The position numbers and the translations under genes were made by a program. A stretch of 64,000 nucleotides of DNA from Lachnospiraceae bacterium (GTDB taxonomy: Bacteria > Bacillota > Clostridia > Lachnospirales > Lachnospiraceae): NCBI GenBank assembly GCA_910574805.1, contig CAJTCV010000020.1:1-64000 (forward strand). Direction: 5' to 3'. The notes under the pieces were generated by a model that did no database searches, had not been told where the DNA came from, and saw only the letters and a list, made by a program, of their open reading frames with translations. This document shows, piece after piece, positions 1 to 8,568 of the stretch. Numbering within the stretch: position 1 is the stretch's first letter; each line of letters opens with the position of its first letter.

Positions 1-88
1 CATTGGCGGTAAAATCGCCGAATTTCTTTACGATGTCCTTCATCTCTATCACGACGGTTTCCGGATCCATATGACTTGTTTTTCCCAC
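1..88 (-). CDS. ABC transporter ATP-binding protein, nucleoside/simple-sugar type (N-terminal fragment)
   Basis: Only the first 29 codons are inside the window; the gene continues past base 1. The visible N-terminus reads VIEMKDIVKKFGDFTAN, the usual opening of an ABC ATPase of the simple-sugar/nucleoside class (YufO/NupO-like), where it leads to the A-loop and Walker A. I start it at the GTG at 88 because AAGGAGG sits 8 bases upstream; an in-frame ATG at 70 has no good ribosome binding site. It is the last visible gene of the udp-cdd-deoB-crp-yjjW run, so a role in nucleoside uptake is a reasonable inference. The Walker and signature motifs are outside the window. Confidence 0.7.
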   Translation of the reverse strand, partial: MGKTSHMDPETVVIEMKDIVKKFGDFTAN

Positions 89-102
89 TCCCTCTGCCTC
101 CT

Positions 103-942
103 TTATATTATGATTATATTTTGAAATCCGCAGTCTCTTAAAATGTCCGCCAGATGTTCCAGATATTCCCGTCCGGGCACCTCGTAGCAGGCATATTCTC
201 TGCGCACCCCCATGGGCCGGTATGCGATCACCTTAATCCGGAACTCCTGCACCGCCAGATAAGGCGCCAGAAATGCTCCCATACTGCGTATGCTCCGTTC
301 TGTGTCGTAAAGTCCCGGAACAATCACTGCCCGCACCTCATACAGTTTGCCATGCTCCGCCAGCCAGGTTGCATTGGCAAGTACCGTATCGTTGGGCGCC
401 CCTGTCACCTTCTGGTGCTCCGCACAGTCAAAGGCCTTGATATCCAGCATGACTCCATCCGTGACCTCCATCAGCTCCGGATACTCCCGGAACGGAACCG
501 TTCCGTTGCTGTCAATGAGCGTGGTCAGCCCGTCCGCCTTTGAAAGCCGGAACAGCTCTGTAAGAAATGCCGGCTGCAGCATACACTCGCCGCCTGAGAC
601 AGAGATCCCCCGGATAAACGGGATCTGCCTGCGGACTCTTTCCTCCACTTCCTCCGGGGACAGTTCCTCCGTCCTTGGTGAACTGTCATGAGGGCAGACA
701 TGGATACAGGTATCGCACTGTACGCATTTTGCCGCATCGTATCGAATCTTCCCGTCCTCCATGGACAGTGCACCTGCAGGACAGCTGTCTGCACAGACCC
801 CGCAGTTCCGGCAAAACCCTCTGGTCTCCGGATTGTGACAGTACCTGCAGTCGATATTGCACCCCTGCAGAAAGACTGCCGTCCGGTTGCCTGGCCCGTC
901 CACACTGCTGAACGGAATGATCCGGTTCACTACCGCTTTCAT
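103..942 (-). CDS. yjjW: YjjW-family glycyl-radical enzyme activase (radical SAM)
   Basis: Radical SAM enzyme that would install the glycyl radical on a partner glycyl-radical enzyme. From the ATG at 942 (279 aa) it shows the SAM-cluster motif Cys28-x3-Cys32-x2-Cys35, then two ferredoxin-type 4Fe-4S motifs at about residues 44-54 (CRNCGVCADSC) and 73-83 (CVQCDTCIHVC), then the SVSGGE segment of activases. The start at 942 is chosen over 960 because GGGAGG lies 8 bases before it. N-terminal wording (RIIPFSSVDGPG, FLQGCN) and length match what I remember of E. coli YjjW, which sits beside yjjI and the deo operon. No YjjI-like enzyme is in the window. Here it lies between a Crp/Fnr gene and a transporter gene in a nucleoside-salvage operon. 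Confidence 0.85.
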   Translation of the reverse strand: MKAVVNRIIPFSSVDGPGNRTAVFLQGCNIDCRYCHNPETRGFCRNCGVCADSCPAGALSMEDGKIRYDAAKCVQCDTCIHVCPHDSSPRTEELSPEEVEERVRRQIPFIRGISVSGGECMLQPAFLTELFRLSKADGLTTLIDSNGTVPFREYPELMEVTDGVMLDIKAFDCAEHQKVTGAPNDTVLANATWLAEHGKLYEVRAVIVPGLYDTERSIRSMGAFLAPYLAVQEFRIKVIAYRPMGVRREYACYEVPGREYLEHLADILRDCGFQNIIII

Positions 943-996
943 CAGTCCAACCTCCCTCATATCTGTACCCGTCCCTTCGGCCGGGTCTCTCTGATT

Positions 997-1716
997 CTAC
1001 TCTTCAAATTCATACATTTTATCTTCCAGAAGCTCCCGGATCATCCCGTACTGCTGTTCATCAATCCGGATCTTCCATCCGTCCCGGGTGATACACCCCT
1101 TTTCTTCCAGCGACTTCAAGGTCCTGGTGACCGTACGCTCCGACACTCCGGCAGTCTCCGTAAAGTCTTTCCGGCTCATGTACAGACTGCATTTCCCGTT
1201 TCCCGCATAGGACTGATACATTTTGTAAAGCACCAGATAGATCCGCTCCACGCCCTGGAGAAGCACGTAGAGCCGTTCCTTCCTGGCCTGTTCCAGCAGG
1301 TATCTTCCCACTTTTTTGCACTCCATGCGGTAGGCACAGAAATCATGCTCGAACCATTTTCCGAACAGTTTCCGGCTGGTCTTTAAAAAGACACTTTCCG
1401 TCGTAGTCACCAGCGTGGTCCGGTATTCCTCCATCTCCAGCATCAGTTCCATGACGCCGAATACTTCAATGGGGAAAAACCGGATAAAACCGTACGTCAT
1501 ATCCTTGACCCGGTGTTCCTCCGCCACCACAGTTCCTTTTAAGAGAATGTAAATATCCTCCGCCGGCTCGCCTTCCGTGATAAATGTCCTGTTTTTCGGC
1601 ATGTGGACCACCTGGAACGCATCCATGAGCCAGAACGGTGCCCCTGCAAAATACGTCTCCAGATAGACTCTGTGCTGTCTCTCCAGCTTCTGGATCAGCC
1701 TGATCGCTTCGTTCAT
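997..1716 (-). CDS. Crp/Fnr-family transcriptional regulator
   Basis: A 239-residue protein with an N-terminal cyclic-nucleotide-binding-type beta-roll (about residues 20-140, with FITEGEPAEDIYILLKG) and a C-terminal winged helix-turn-helix (about 180-215, SRKDFTETAGVSERTVTRTL). There is no Fnr-type N-terminal cysteine cluster, so oxygen sensing by Fe-S is not supported. The effector is unknown. It sits directly downstream of deoB and upstream of yjjW with short gaps, which suggests local control of this nucleoside-salvage operon. A palindrome overlapping the operon promoter (4299-4313) is one possible but unproven target. AGGTGA lies 6 bases before the ATG. Confidence 0.85.
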   Translation of the reverse strand: MNEAIRLIQKLERQHRVYLETYFAGAPFWLMDAFQVVHMPKNRTFITEGEPAEDIYILLKGTVVAEEHRVKDMTYGFIRFFPIEVFGVMELMLEMEEYRTTLVTTTESVFLKTSRKLFGKWFEHDFCAYRMECKKVGRYLLEQARKERLYVLLQGVERIYLVLYKMYQSYAGNGKCSLYMSRKDFTETAGVSERTVTRTLKSLEEKGCITRDGWKIRIDEQQYGMIRELLEDKMYEFEE

Positions 1717-1742
1717 CTGTCATCACCTGTAATCAACCGATA

Positions 1743-2933
1743 TTATACAAGCTCCTTAAGAAGAGAGGCTCCAATGGTCCCCTCCGGCATGGCAACCCCG
1801 AAATTGTCCGCCACCGTCGCCCCGATCACCGCAAAGGTATCTGTTTCCGGAAGCGGCCCGTATCCCTGCATGGACGGCGACCAGGCAAGAAACGGCACTT
1901 TCTCTCTTGTATGATCGGTGCCTGTGTACGTCGGATCGTTGCCGTGGTCTGCCGTGATGATGACCAGATCCTTTTCCTTCAGAAGTCCCATCAGCACCCC
2001 CAGATTACGATCGAATTTCTCGATCTCCTGTGCATATCCATCCGGGTTTCTTCGATGCCCCCACAGAGCGTCAAAATCCACCAGATTTACAAAGCACAGT
2101 CCGTGAAAATCCTCTTTTGCCACCTCTATGGTCTGCTCCATCCCATGAACGGAGCTTTTGGATTTCAGCGCCCGGGTGATGCCTTCTCCGTCAAAAATAT
2201 CCTTGATCTTGCCGATGGAAATCACATCCACCCCGGCCTCTTTCAATGCATCCAGCACAGTCTTTCCAAAGGGCTTCAGCGCATAGTCGTGGCGGTTGCT
2301 GGTCCGTTTGAACTCGCCGCGCTTTTTTCCCACATAAGGTCTTGCGATAACCCGGCCCACCTTCCACTCGTCCTTCATGGTGATATCCCGGGCGATCTCA
2401 CAACAGCGATAGAGCTCTTCCAGCCCGAAGGTCTCTTCGTTACCGCAGATCTGCAGCACAGAGTCCGCGGACGTATAGACGATCATATGTCCGGTGGCAA
2501 TCTCTTCTTCTGCAAGCTCTTCCAGAATCTCGGTCCCGCTGGCGCTCTTGTTGCCAATCACTTTATGTCCGGTCCGCTCCTCCAGTTCCCGGATCAGCTC
2601 CGGCGGAAATCCGGTGTCGGTAAAGGTCTTGAACGGCTGCTTTCCCTCCAGCCCCATCATCTCCCAGTGTCCGGTCATGGTGTCTTTGCTGCAGCTTTTC
2701 TCATTCATCTTTGTATAATACGCCAGCGGCTTCTCCGCCGGTTTCACCTGCTTCAGAGAACACATGTTTGCCATTCCCAGCTTCTGAAGATTCGGCATCT
2801 CCAGTCGCTCCACGGATTCCGAGATGTGCTCCAGCGTATTCACGCCCACATCCCCGTACATTGCCGAATCTTTCATCTCTCCAACGCCAAGGGAATCCAT
2901 AACAATGACAAATATACGATCATATTTCTGCAT
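1743..2933 (-). CDS. deoB: phosphopentomutase
   Basis: Interconverts (deoxy)ribose-1-phosphate and (deoxy)ribose-5-phosphate, linking nucleoside phosphorolysis to central metabolism. The 396-aa protein has the alkaline-phosphatase-superfamily metal sites: an N-terminal VMDSLGVGE, then TADHGND and DHTRE near the C-terminus, with the threonine of KDTMTGHWE as the phosphorylated residue. The frame is open for 18 codons further upstream, but the ATG at 2933 gives the family-typical N-terminus MQKYDRIFV and has AAGGAGA 9 bases before it. It follows cdd in the udp-cdd-deoB order, so the operon cleaves pyrimidine nucleosides and channels the sugar. Confidence 0.96.
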   Translation of the reverse strand: MQKYDRIFVIVMDSLGVGEMKDSAMYGDVGVNTLEHISESVERLEMPNLQKLGMANMCSLKQVKPAEKPLAYYTKMNEKSCSKDTMTGHWEMMGLEGKQPFKTFTDTGFPPELIRELEERTGHKVIGNKSASGTEILEELAEEEIATGHMIVYTSADSVLQICGNEETFGLEELYRCCEIARDITMKDEWKVGRVIARPYVGKKRGEFKRTSNRHDYALKPFGKTVLDALKEAGVDVISIGKIKDIFDGEGITRALKSKSSVHGMEQTIEVAKEDFHGLCFVNLVDFDALWGHRRNPDGYAQEIEKFDRNLGVLMGLLKEKDLVIITADHGNDPTYTGTDHTREKVPFLAWSPSMQGYGPLPETDTFAVIGATVADNFGVAMPEGTIGASLLKELV

Positions 2934-3010
2934 TCTGTTTGTCTCCTTATTCAAGTCCCGCGAACCGCACATGAAATTTTTCTGCATCCCATGTGCTGTC
3001 CGCTGTTTTT

Positions 3011-3442
3011 TCAGTTCTGCGTCTCCGCCAGATTGCCCGGTCCAAAGCCCATGGGCAGAAGCTCCGTTAACCGAAACACCTGATAATGTTCCGTGTCTGT
3101 TGCCAGGATGATCTTAAATGTCTCCGGATCGCAGAATTCCATCATGACCTGGCGGCATACCCCGCAGGGAGGCGTGTATTCCGTCAGCTCGCCGTTCATG
3201 CCGCCTACCACGCAGATGGCGGAAAACTCTTTGACGCCTTCACTGACCGCCTTGAAAAACGCCGTGCGCTCTGCACAGTTGGACGGCGTATAGGCGGCAT
3301 TCTCAATGTTGCATCCTCTGTAAACAGTTCCGTTCTTTGCCAGCAGCGCTGCCCCCACATGAAAATGAGAATACGGCACATAAGAATAATCCAGTTGCTC
3401 CACCGCTGTCCGGATCAGTTCCTGTATCTGCTTTTTCTCCAT
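3011..3442 (-). CDS. cdd: cytidine deaminase
   Basis: Hydrolytic deamination of cytidine/deoxycytidine to uridine/deoxyuridine. The 143-aa protein shows the zinc-site signatures of the homotetrameric class: NCAERTA, with the ligand cysteine and the catalytic glutamate, and PCGVCRQ, with two further cysteine ligands. Two ATG codons occur in tandem. The second, at 3442, overlaps the udp stop as TGATG and is 6 bases from AGGAGG, so it is preferred over 3445. The overlap predicts translational coupling to udp, the next enzyme acting on the product uridine. Confidence 0.96.
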   Translation of the reverse strand: MEKKQIQELIRTAVEQLDYSYVPYSHFHVGAALLAKNGTVYRGCNIENAAYTPSNCAERTAFFKAVSEGVKEFSAICVVGGMNGELTEYTPPCGVCRQVMMEFCDPETFKIILATDTEHYQVFRLTELLPMGFGPGNLAETQN

Positions 3443-4224
3443 CATCTTCCTCCTTCCTGATCCTCCCGGATCAGCCTCCTGAGTGCTCCCACAGCCGCCC
3501 GGATCGCCATATCCGTATCATGCACCACCGGATTATCCAGTCCTTCCCGCTCCCGTTCCTGGTTTGCCACCACCAGAAACGCCGAACCCACACGCACATG
3601 CAGCGTGCTCGCCACAACAAACAGCGCTGCTGATTCCATCTCGGATGCCAGACATCCCAGCCGCTTCCACGCCTCCCATTTATTCAGCAGCTCGTAACTT
3701 ACCGGCATGGCTTCCGGCGCATGCTGTCCGTAGAACGCATCCTTGCACTGCACCACCCCCGCATGGTATTCCTTTCCAAGCTCCTTTGCCGAGGCGATCA
3801 GCGCATTGACTATGCCGATATCGGCCACTGCCGGGAATTCAATGGGCGCATATTCTCTGCTGGTACCTTCCATCCGGATCGCTCCGGTGGCAATCACAAT
3901 GTCCCCGCTCTTGACATCCAGCTGCATCCCTCCGCAGGTGCCCACACGGATAAACGTATCCGCTCCTGCCCTGACCAGCTCTTCCATGGCGATGGAAGCA
4001 GACGGTCCTCCGATCCCTGTCGAGGTCACGCTGACCTTCACACCGTCCAGATAGCCGGTCCAGGTCACATACTCCCGGCTGTCTGCCACGAGCCTTGCAT
4101 CGTCAAAATATTTTGCGATCTTTGCACACCGCTTGGGATCCCCGGGCAGGATCACATATTTTCCAACGTCTCCCTCACCCACCTGAATATGATATTGTTT
4201 GCTCGCATCCTCTGAATAATTCAT
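3442..4224 (-). CDS. udp: uridine phosphorylase (nucleoside phosphorylase family)
   Basis: Phosphorolysis of uridine (and probably deoxyuridine) to uracil and (deoxy)ribose-1-phosphate. The 260-aa protein carries [13 protein letters not shown] at the N-terminus, [17 protein letters not shown], the phosphate-binding RVGTCGG, and SEMESAALF, whose glutamate contacts the ribose; these are the hallmarks of the NP-I family of hexameric phosphorylases. A GGAGG 6 bases upstream supports the ATG at 4224. First gene of the operon, followed with overlap by cdd and then deoB, so products flow directly to the next enzymes. The NP-I family also holds purine phosphorylases; the order of motifs and the pyrimidine context favour uridine. 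Confidence 0.93.
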   Translation of the reverse strand: MNYSEDASKQYHIQVGEGDVGKYVILPGDPKRCAKIAKYFDDARLVADSREYVTWTGYLDGVKVSVTSTGIGGPSASIAMEELVRAGADTFIRVGTCGGMQLDVKSGDIVIATGAIRMEGTSREYAPIEFPAVADIGIVNALIASAKELGKEYHAGVVQCKDAFYGQHAPEAMPVSYELLNKWEAWKRLGCLASEMESAALFVVASTLHVRVGSAFLVVANQEREREGLDNPVVHDTDMAIRAAVGALRRLIREDQEGGR

Positions 4225-4295
4225 TCTTATCCTCCATTCTCCATAAATCAGGACATCTATCCTCTTTATTGGTTGCTTTATCCGGCTTTTTTCAT

Positions 4296-4324
4296 ATTAT
4301 ATAACTTTTATATCACAATTTCAC
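4296..4324 (-). promoter_or_regulatory. Putative promoter of the udp operon with overlapping palindrome
   Basis: A perfect TATAAT at 4301-4296 lies 17 bases downstream of a weak -35 (GTGAAA, 4324-4319), giving a leader of about 65 bases before udp. A perfect 6-3-6 inverted repeat (ATATAA-CTT-TTATAT, 4299-4313) overlaps the -10 and could be an operator, for example for the operon's Crp/Fnr regulator. That link is inference only. Confidence 0.5.
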
Positions 4325-4408
4325 CAACAAGAAAAGGACAAATGGCATATTTGGCAAAATTTTCTCCGGCAATTCTTTTCAGAGTCGGCAGACCAGCGAC
4401 CGCAAAAC

Positions 4409-4455
4409 AAAAAACTGTCCGGAAGGACTCCTGTGAATCCTTCCGGACAGTTTTT
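4409..4455 (-). terminator. Intrinsic terminator downstream of nagA
   Basis: A perfect 13-bp stem, CTGTCCGGAAGGA paired with its complement around a short loop, is flanked by A5 on one side and T5 on the other. It therefore works in either direction. It starts about 20 bases after the nagA stop. Confidence 0.92.
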
Positions 4456-4476
4456 ACCGGTTCAGAATGTCTTCTG

Positions 4477-5592
4477 CTAAATACATTTCCCTTTCAAAAT
4501 AACCTGCACCGTGCTCAGATCTTCCTCTTTCAGAAGCACAAGGTTAGCCGTCTTTCCCGGGGTGATGCTGCCGTACCGGTCATAGATCCCCACAGATCTG
4601 GCCGGATTCACAGCCGCACATTTTACGGCGCTTTCCAGAGGAATCTGCATCTTCTGTACCGCGATGCGCAGACAGTCCATCAGATTCGTGGCAGAGCCGG
4701 CGATCGTACCGTCCTCCAGTGTGGCCACGTTACCCTTTTTAATGACCTTCTGTCCGCCCAGGGCGTACTCGCCGTCCGGCATCCCCGTAGCTTCCATGGA
4801 GTCACTGATGAGAATGATCCGGTCATCTCCGAACATCTTGAAGGTCTGGCGCACCGTGGCCGGATGAATGTGGATCCCGTCGCAGATCAGCTCTGCCTCC
4901 ACATGCGGATCATCCGCCGCCGCTCCAACGACTCCGGGAGAGCGGTGAGACAGACCGGACATGGCATTGTAGAGATGGGTCACATGATGGACGCCCTTCC
5001 GGAACGCTTCCGATGCGATCTCGTAGTCCGCCGTTGTATGGGCAATGGACAGCACCACTTCATCCTTCAGAGCTTCGATGCATTCCATGGCCCCCGGCTC
5101 CTCCGGAGCGATGGCCAGAAGCTTCACCAGATGGCCGGAAGCGGCATTCAGTTCCCGGAACATCTCCGTATCCGGCTGATGGACATACGCGCCGTTCTGT
5201 GCGCCCTTTCTCTCCAGGGAGATAAAGGGTCCTTCCATATTGATGCCGCAGAGGATGGCTCCCTTTTCGTTGGGCCAGGTCGCCGCCGCCCGGCAGATCC
5301 CTTCCAGCGTATCCCTGCCCAGAGTCATGGTAGCCGGGACCATGGTCGTGATCCCCTGAGACGCCTCATAGACGCCCATGGCTTCGATGGACTCATGACT
5401 CCCGTCGCAGAAATCCCGTCCCACGCATCCGTGAAAATGAATATCCGTAAGTCCGGGGATCAGATAACAGCCTGCCCCGTCCAGGACCTCCCCGTCCGTG
5501 CTCTGCTCTGCGATCCGGTCGCCGTCCGTATATACCTCTTTCTCTTCAAAGAACCCCTCTTCCGTATATACCTTTGCGTTGATGATTTTCAT
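4477..5592 (-). CDS. nagA: N-acetylglucosamine-6-phosphate deacetylase
   Basis: Removes the acetyl group from GlcNAc-6-phosphate to give glucosamine-6-phosphate. The 371-aa amidohydrolase-superfamily protein has an N-terminal HxH (DIHFHG), the metal-ligand glutamate in NMEGPF, later histidines in AHTTADY and HLYNAM, and the catalytic aspartate in ISDSMEATG. Both HxH histidines are present, as in the Bacillus type rather than the single-metal E. coli type. It follows nagB after a 20-base gap, and AGGAAGG lies 9 bases before the ATG. NagA feeds NagB, and the pair delivers amino sugar to glycolysis. Confidence 0.96.
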   Translation of the reverse strand: MKIINAKVYTEEGFFEEKEVYTDGDRIAEQSTDGEVLDGAGCYLIPGLTDIHFHGCVGRDFCDGSHESIEAMGVYEASQGITTMVPATMTLGRDTLEGICRAAATWPNEKGAILCGINMEGPFISLERKGAQNGAYVHQPDTEMFRELNAASGHLVKLLAIAPEEPGAMECIEALKDEVVLSIAHTTADYEIASEAFRKGVHHVTHLYNAMSGLSHRSPGVVGAAADDPHVEAELICDGIHIHPATVRQTFKMFGDDRIILISDSMEATGMPDGEYALGGQKVIKKGNVATLEDGTIAGSATNLMDCLRIAVQKMQIPLESAVKCAAVNPARSVGIYDRYGSITPGKTANLVLLKEEDLSTVQVILKGKCI

Positions 5593-5612
5593 AATTTTGT
5601 GCCTTCCTCAGC

Positions 5613-6350
5613 TCATTCCGGAAGCGTGCATCTGGACAGCGCCGCTTCGTCTGCCACCACCGTCACATCCGGATGCATCTGGAGAATGGATCCTGGTACC
5701 TTCGGAGTTACAGGGCCGAAGAATGCGTTCTTCACCGCCTCTGCCTTATCTGCACCGCTTACCACCACCAGGATCTTCTTTGCCATCATGATGGTCTGGA
5801 TTCCCATACTGTACGCCTGCTTCGGAACATCGTCCGCGGATGCGAAGAAACGCTTGTTCGCCTCGATGGTGCTCGGCTGCAGATCCACGCAGTGGGTTCC
5901 CTTCTCAAAGACCTCTCCCGGCTCATTAAAGCCGATATGTCCGTTGTGGCCCAGTCCCAGAAGCTGCAGGTCCACGCCGCCGGTGGAACGGATCACTTCT
6001 TCATATCTGGCGCATTCCTGCTCCGGATCTTCATTCATCCCATCCGGAAGGAAAGTACGCTCCGGATTGATGTTCACATAGTCAAAGAAATGACTGTGCA
6101 TAAAATAATCATAGCTCTGATCATTTTCCTTCGGCAGTCCCCGATACTCGTCCAGGTTCACCGTCGTCACATCTCCGAAATCCAGGTCGCCGTTGTTGTA
6201 CCACTCCACCAGCTGCTTATAGGTTCCTTCCGGAGAAGACCCCGTAGCCAGTCCCAGTACACAGTCCGGCTTCATAATCACCTGTGCCGAGATAATATTC
6301 GCCGCCTTACGGCTCATGTCATCATAGTCTTTTGCCTTGATAATTTTCAT
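5613..6350 (-). CDS. nagB: glucosamine-6-phosphate deaminase
   Basis: Converts glucosamine-6-phosphate to fructose-6-phosphate and ammonia. The 245-aa protein has the family landmarks LGLATGSSPEGTY (substrate phosphate loop), NLDEYRGL (catalytic aspartate region), GLGHNGHIGFNEPG (catalytic histidine and glutamate region) and VSGADKAEAVK near the C-terminus. The length is that of the short, usually non-allosteric form. First gene of a nagB-nagA operon with a consensus-like promoter and a direct repeat in its leader. Confidence 0.96.
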   Translation of the reverse strand: MKIIKAKDYDDMSRKAANIISAQVIMKPDCVLGLATGSSPEGTYKQLVEWYNNGDLDFGDVTTVNLDEYRGLPKENDQSYDYFMHSHFFDYVNINPERTFLPDGMNEDPEQECARYEEVIRSTGGVDLQLLGLGHNGHIGFNEPGEVFEKGTHCVDLQPSTIEANKRFFASADDVPKQAYSMGIQTIMMAKKILVVVSGADKAEAVKNAFFGPVTPKVPGSILQMHPDVTVVADEAALSRCTLPE

Positions 6351-6364
6351 ACCCTGTACACTCC

Positions 6365-6421
6365 TGTTCTCTGTAATGATATTGTTCTCTCCATTGTATT
6401 GGAATTCCCCATTTCTGTCTA
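6365..6421 (-). promoter_or_regulatory. nagB: nagB promoter and leader direct repeat
   Basis: The -35 TAGACA (6421-6416) and -10 TACAAT (6398-6393) are separated by exactly 17 bases. The transcribed leader contains two copies of AGAGAACA (read on the minus strand; 6365-6372 and 6383-6390) spaced 18 bases apart. Their position just after the predicted start of transcription suits a repressor site, but no regulator is identified. Confidence 0.75.
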
Positions 6422-6462
6422 GGCACTTTCTTACCCATTCTATGGAAAATATTTACTTCGCC

Positions 6463-7290
6463 CTAAAACCCGTTCTCTCTCAGCTCCTCCACGAGCCCGC
6501 AGTAAAATTCCGCAATATCCGACACCTCTGTCGTTTTCCGGCTCTTCTTCCCCGTGAACCGTCTCCGCCGCAGGTCCACCTCATCACAGTGGGAGATCCC
6601 TCTGCTGCCGGACCCGGTATACACGCCCCGGAAACTCCCCCACGCCGCCGAATCAGGCGTTACCAGCCCGTCGCTCCTGCCTTCCACCAGACGGACCACC
6701 AGACACGGGAACCACAGCAGCAGGTCACTGTACAGATGCTTCATTACAAACGCAAAGCTCTGATAAAAAACACCGTCCACGTCCGGCGTCTCTTTATTCA
6801 ACGCCTCCGACCGCTCTGTGGTCAGCCCATGAAATACCTCGTAGGAGTCCGGCTCCCGGTCACCCAGCAGACGATACCACAGGTCGCAGACAAAGGCCGC
6901 GGCCCGGACCAGCCGGTCCGGAAGGCGCAGCAGAAGGTCCGCCGTGCGGCTCCCATGATGAGGAGTTGCCACCGTCGTAAGAGATACCACATGCGCTCCC
7001 CGGTCCAGATGCGTGATCATCCATCTGCTGTCCAGCCCGCCTTTGGAGTGGGCGATAATATTTACCTTCTCCGCCCCGGTATGGGCAAGAATCTCCTGAA
7101 GCCTTTCGTACAGAAACCGGCCGTTGCTGCTGACCGGCGCATGGCTGTCCTGCCCCCCGTAAAAAACCTCTGCCCCGTGTTCCCTCAGCTTCTCCGGAAT
7201 CCTCCCCCAGTAATTCAGCCTTGCATGATCGTGGAATCCCAGGCCATGTACCAGAAGGAGCGGATATCTCGTCCTACACCGTTCGTCCAT
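6463..7290 (-). CDS. alpha/beta-hydrolase, lipase/esterase-like
   Basis: A 275-aa serine hydrolase of the triacylglycerol-lipase-like alpha/beta-hydrolase group. The N-terminal LLLVHGLGF provides the HG oxyanion loop, the nucleophile elbow is AHSKGG (Gly replaced by Ala in GxSxG, as in many lipases), and TPHHGS follows, as in staphylococcal/Bacillus lipases. No signal peptide is visible, so a cytoplasmic location is likely. The substrate is unknown. The start overlaps the end of pgeF by 17 bases, and GGAGG is 6 bases before the ATG, so it is the last gene of the long housekeeping transcript. Confidence 0.8.
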   Translation of the reverse strand: MDERCRTRYPLLLVHGLGFHDHARLNYWGRIPEKLREHGAEVFYGGQDSHAPVSSNGRFLYERLQEILAHTGAEKVNIIAHSKGGLDSRWMITHLDRGAHVVSLTTVATPHHGSRTADLLLRLPDRLVRAAAFVCDLWYRLLGDREPDSYEVFHGLTTERSEALNKETPDVDGVFYQSFAFVMKHLYSDLLLWFPCLVVRLVEGRSDGLVTPDSAAWGSFRGVYTGSGSRGISHCDEVDLRRRRFTGKKSRKTTEVSDIAEFYCGLVEELRENGF

Positions 7291-8146
7291 CAGAGGCCTC
7301 CGTCTGTATCAGTTCCAGAAATGCTCCCAGATTCCCGCGCTTCCCGCCGCTGGCCCGATGGGAGAAGAGAAGCTCCGGATTACAGCAGGTGCAGACATTG
7401 GTGACAGCCAGATGAGCCGGCTTTATCCCCGCCTCCAGCAGCACAATCTCATTGGCCCGCCACAGATTCAGCTGATATCTGCCGTCCTGCTTCCGGTACA
7501 GCAGCCGCTCATCCGCATGGGCCCAGAATTCCCTCTTAAAGACCAGCGCCACGTCCTCGCTGATCTCATAACAGTCCTGACAGATGGACGGTCCAATGGC
7601 GGCGCGCACATGCTCCGGCTCCGTGCCGAAGGCCTCCCTCATCCGCTGAAGCGTCACCGCTCCCATGCGGTGCACGGTCCCCTTCCAGCCGGAGTGAGAC
7701 AGTCCGATGGCCCGGTGAACCGGATCCACGAAAAACAGCGGCACACAGTCTGCATAGAAAGTGGCCAGCACAAGTCCCGGTACATCCGTAATGAGGCCGT
7801 CCACATCTGTATATCCGGGCAGCTTCGTATATCCTCTGCCCCGGTCCTCCCGGGTCACCAGACGCACATTGGTCGTATGGGTCTGATGTGACAGCACAAG
7901 CGCCTCCGGGTCAAATCCCATGGCCCGCCCCATCCTGGAGAAATTCTCCCGGACGCATTCCGGGTCGTCCCCCCTGGTAAAGCTCAGGTTCAACTCTGCC
8001 AGATATCCCCGGCTGACTCCGCCCATGCGGGTAGAAAAGCCATGGCGCACCAGTCCTGTGTCCTCCAGACTCCGGAAGACAAAATATGGTACGCCATTTC
8101 CCTCTCTCAGATACATATCACTTTTTTCTGTCTTTTTCTTCCACAT
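7274..8146 (-). CDS. pgeF: peptidoglycan editing factor PgeF (YfiH/DUF152 family)
   Basis: Cytoplasmic laccase-domain protein; the family is linked to removing wrongly incorporated residues from peptidoglycan precursors and was formerly called multicopper polyphenol oxidase. It shows RHGFSTRMGGVS at the N-terminus, LVLSHQTHT, FYADCVPLFF, IGLSHSGWKGT and IGPSICQDCYEI, which carry the His/Cys metal site of the family. The ATG at 8146 is chosen (290 aa) because AGGAGA sits 9 bases upstream; the frame is open for 27 codons more without a binding site. It lies between yraN and a lipase gene. Confidence 0.9.
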   Translation of the reverse strand: MWKKKTEKSDMYLREGNGVPYFVFRSLEDTGLVRHGFSTRMGGVSRGYLAELNLSFTRGDDPECVRENFSRMGRAMGFDPEALVLSHQTHTTNVRLVTREDRGRGYTKLPGYTDVDGLITDVPGLVLATFYADCVPLFFVDPVHRAIGLSHSGWKGTVHRMGAVTLQRMREAFGTEPEHVRAAIGPSICQDCYEISEDVALVFKREFWAHADERLLYRKQDGRYQLNLWRANEIVLLEAGIKPAHLAVTNVCTCCNPELLFSHRASGGKRGNLGAFLELIQTEASDGRTV

Positions 8147-8217
8147 ATACCGGACTCTCCTTTTTTCCATAAAATAAGAGCCGTCCTGCCCTCCCCCCTG
8201 ACAGAGCAGAACGCCTC

Positions 8218-8568
8218 TCAGACGCATTCAAATGCATGCTGGATATGCTCCACCTGGTCTCCCAGGATACTGACCACATCGAACCGGCAGGGATGGTTCT
8301 CCGGAATCTGCCTGATCAGGCAGTAATACTGCGCCGCCCGGATGAGCTTCTGCTGCTTTTGGCGTCCCACGGACTCTGCCGGATGTCCGGTGCGCCCGTC
8401 CCTGCGGTATTTCACCTCGATAAAGACCAGATAGACGCCGTCCCGGGCGATCAGGTCGATCTCTCCCTGACGGCAGTAAAAATTCCGTTCCAGAATCTCA
8501 AATCCCTGCTCCGTCAGCCAGCGGGCCGCCTGCTCTTCGTATGCCGCACCGGTCCTACGCCTGTTCAT
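8218..8568 (-). CDS. yraN: YraN/UPF0102-family putative endonuclease
   Basis: A 116-aa protein of the restriction-endonuclease-like fold: GAAYEEQAARWL at the N-terminus, then GEIDLIARDGVYLVFIEVKYR, which carries the predicted catalytic E-D-ExK residues. The biochemical role is poorly known, though the family is widely conserved. The start at ATG 8568 gives the usual length and overlaps the rnhB stop by 14 bases; a longer open frame upstream lies inside rnhB. The rnhB-yraN order is common in Clostridia. Confidence 0.9.
   Translation of the reverse strand: MNRRRTGAAYEEQAARWLTEQGFEILERNFYCRQGEIDLIARDGVYLVFIEVKYRRDGRTGHPAESVGRQKQQKLIRAAQYYCLIRQIPENHPCRFDVVSILGDQVEHIQHAFECV

Noticed and set aside
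4273-6081. 602-codon open frame on the plus strand
   Set aside because: It lies antisense to nagA and nagB, which have clear family motifs; the long frame is a by-product of GC-rich codon use and shows no domain or ribosome binding site.
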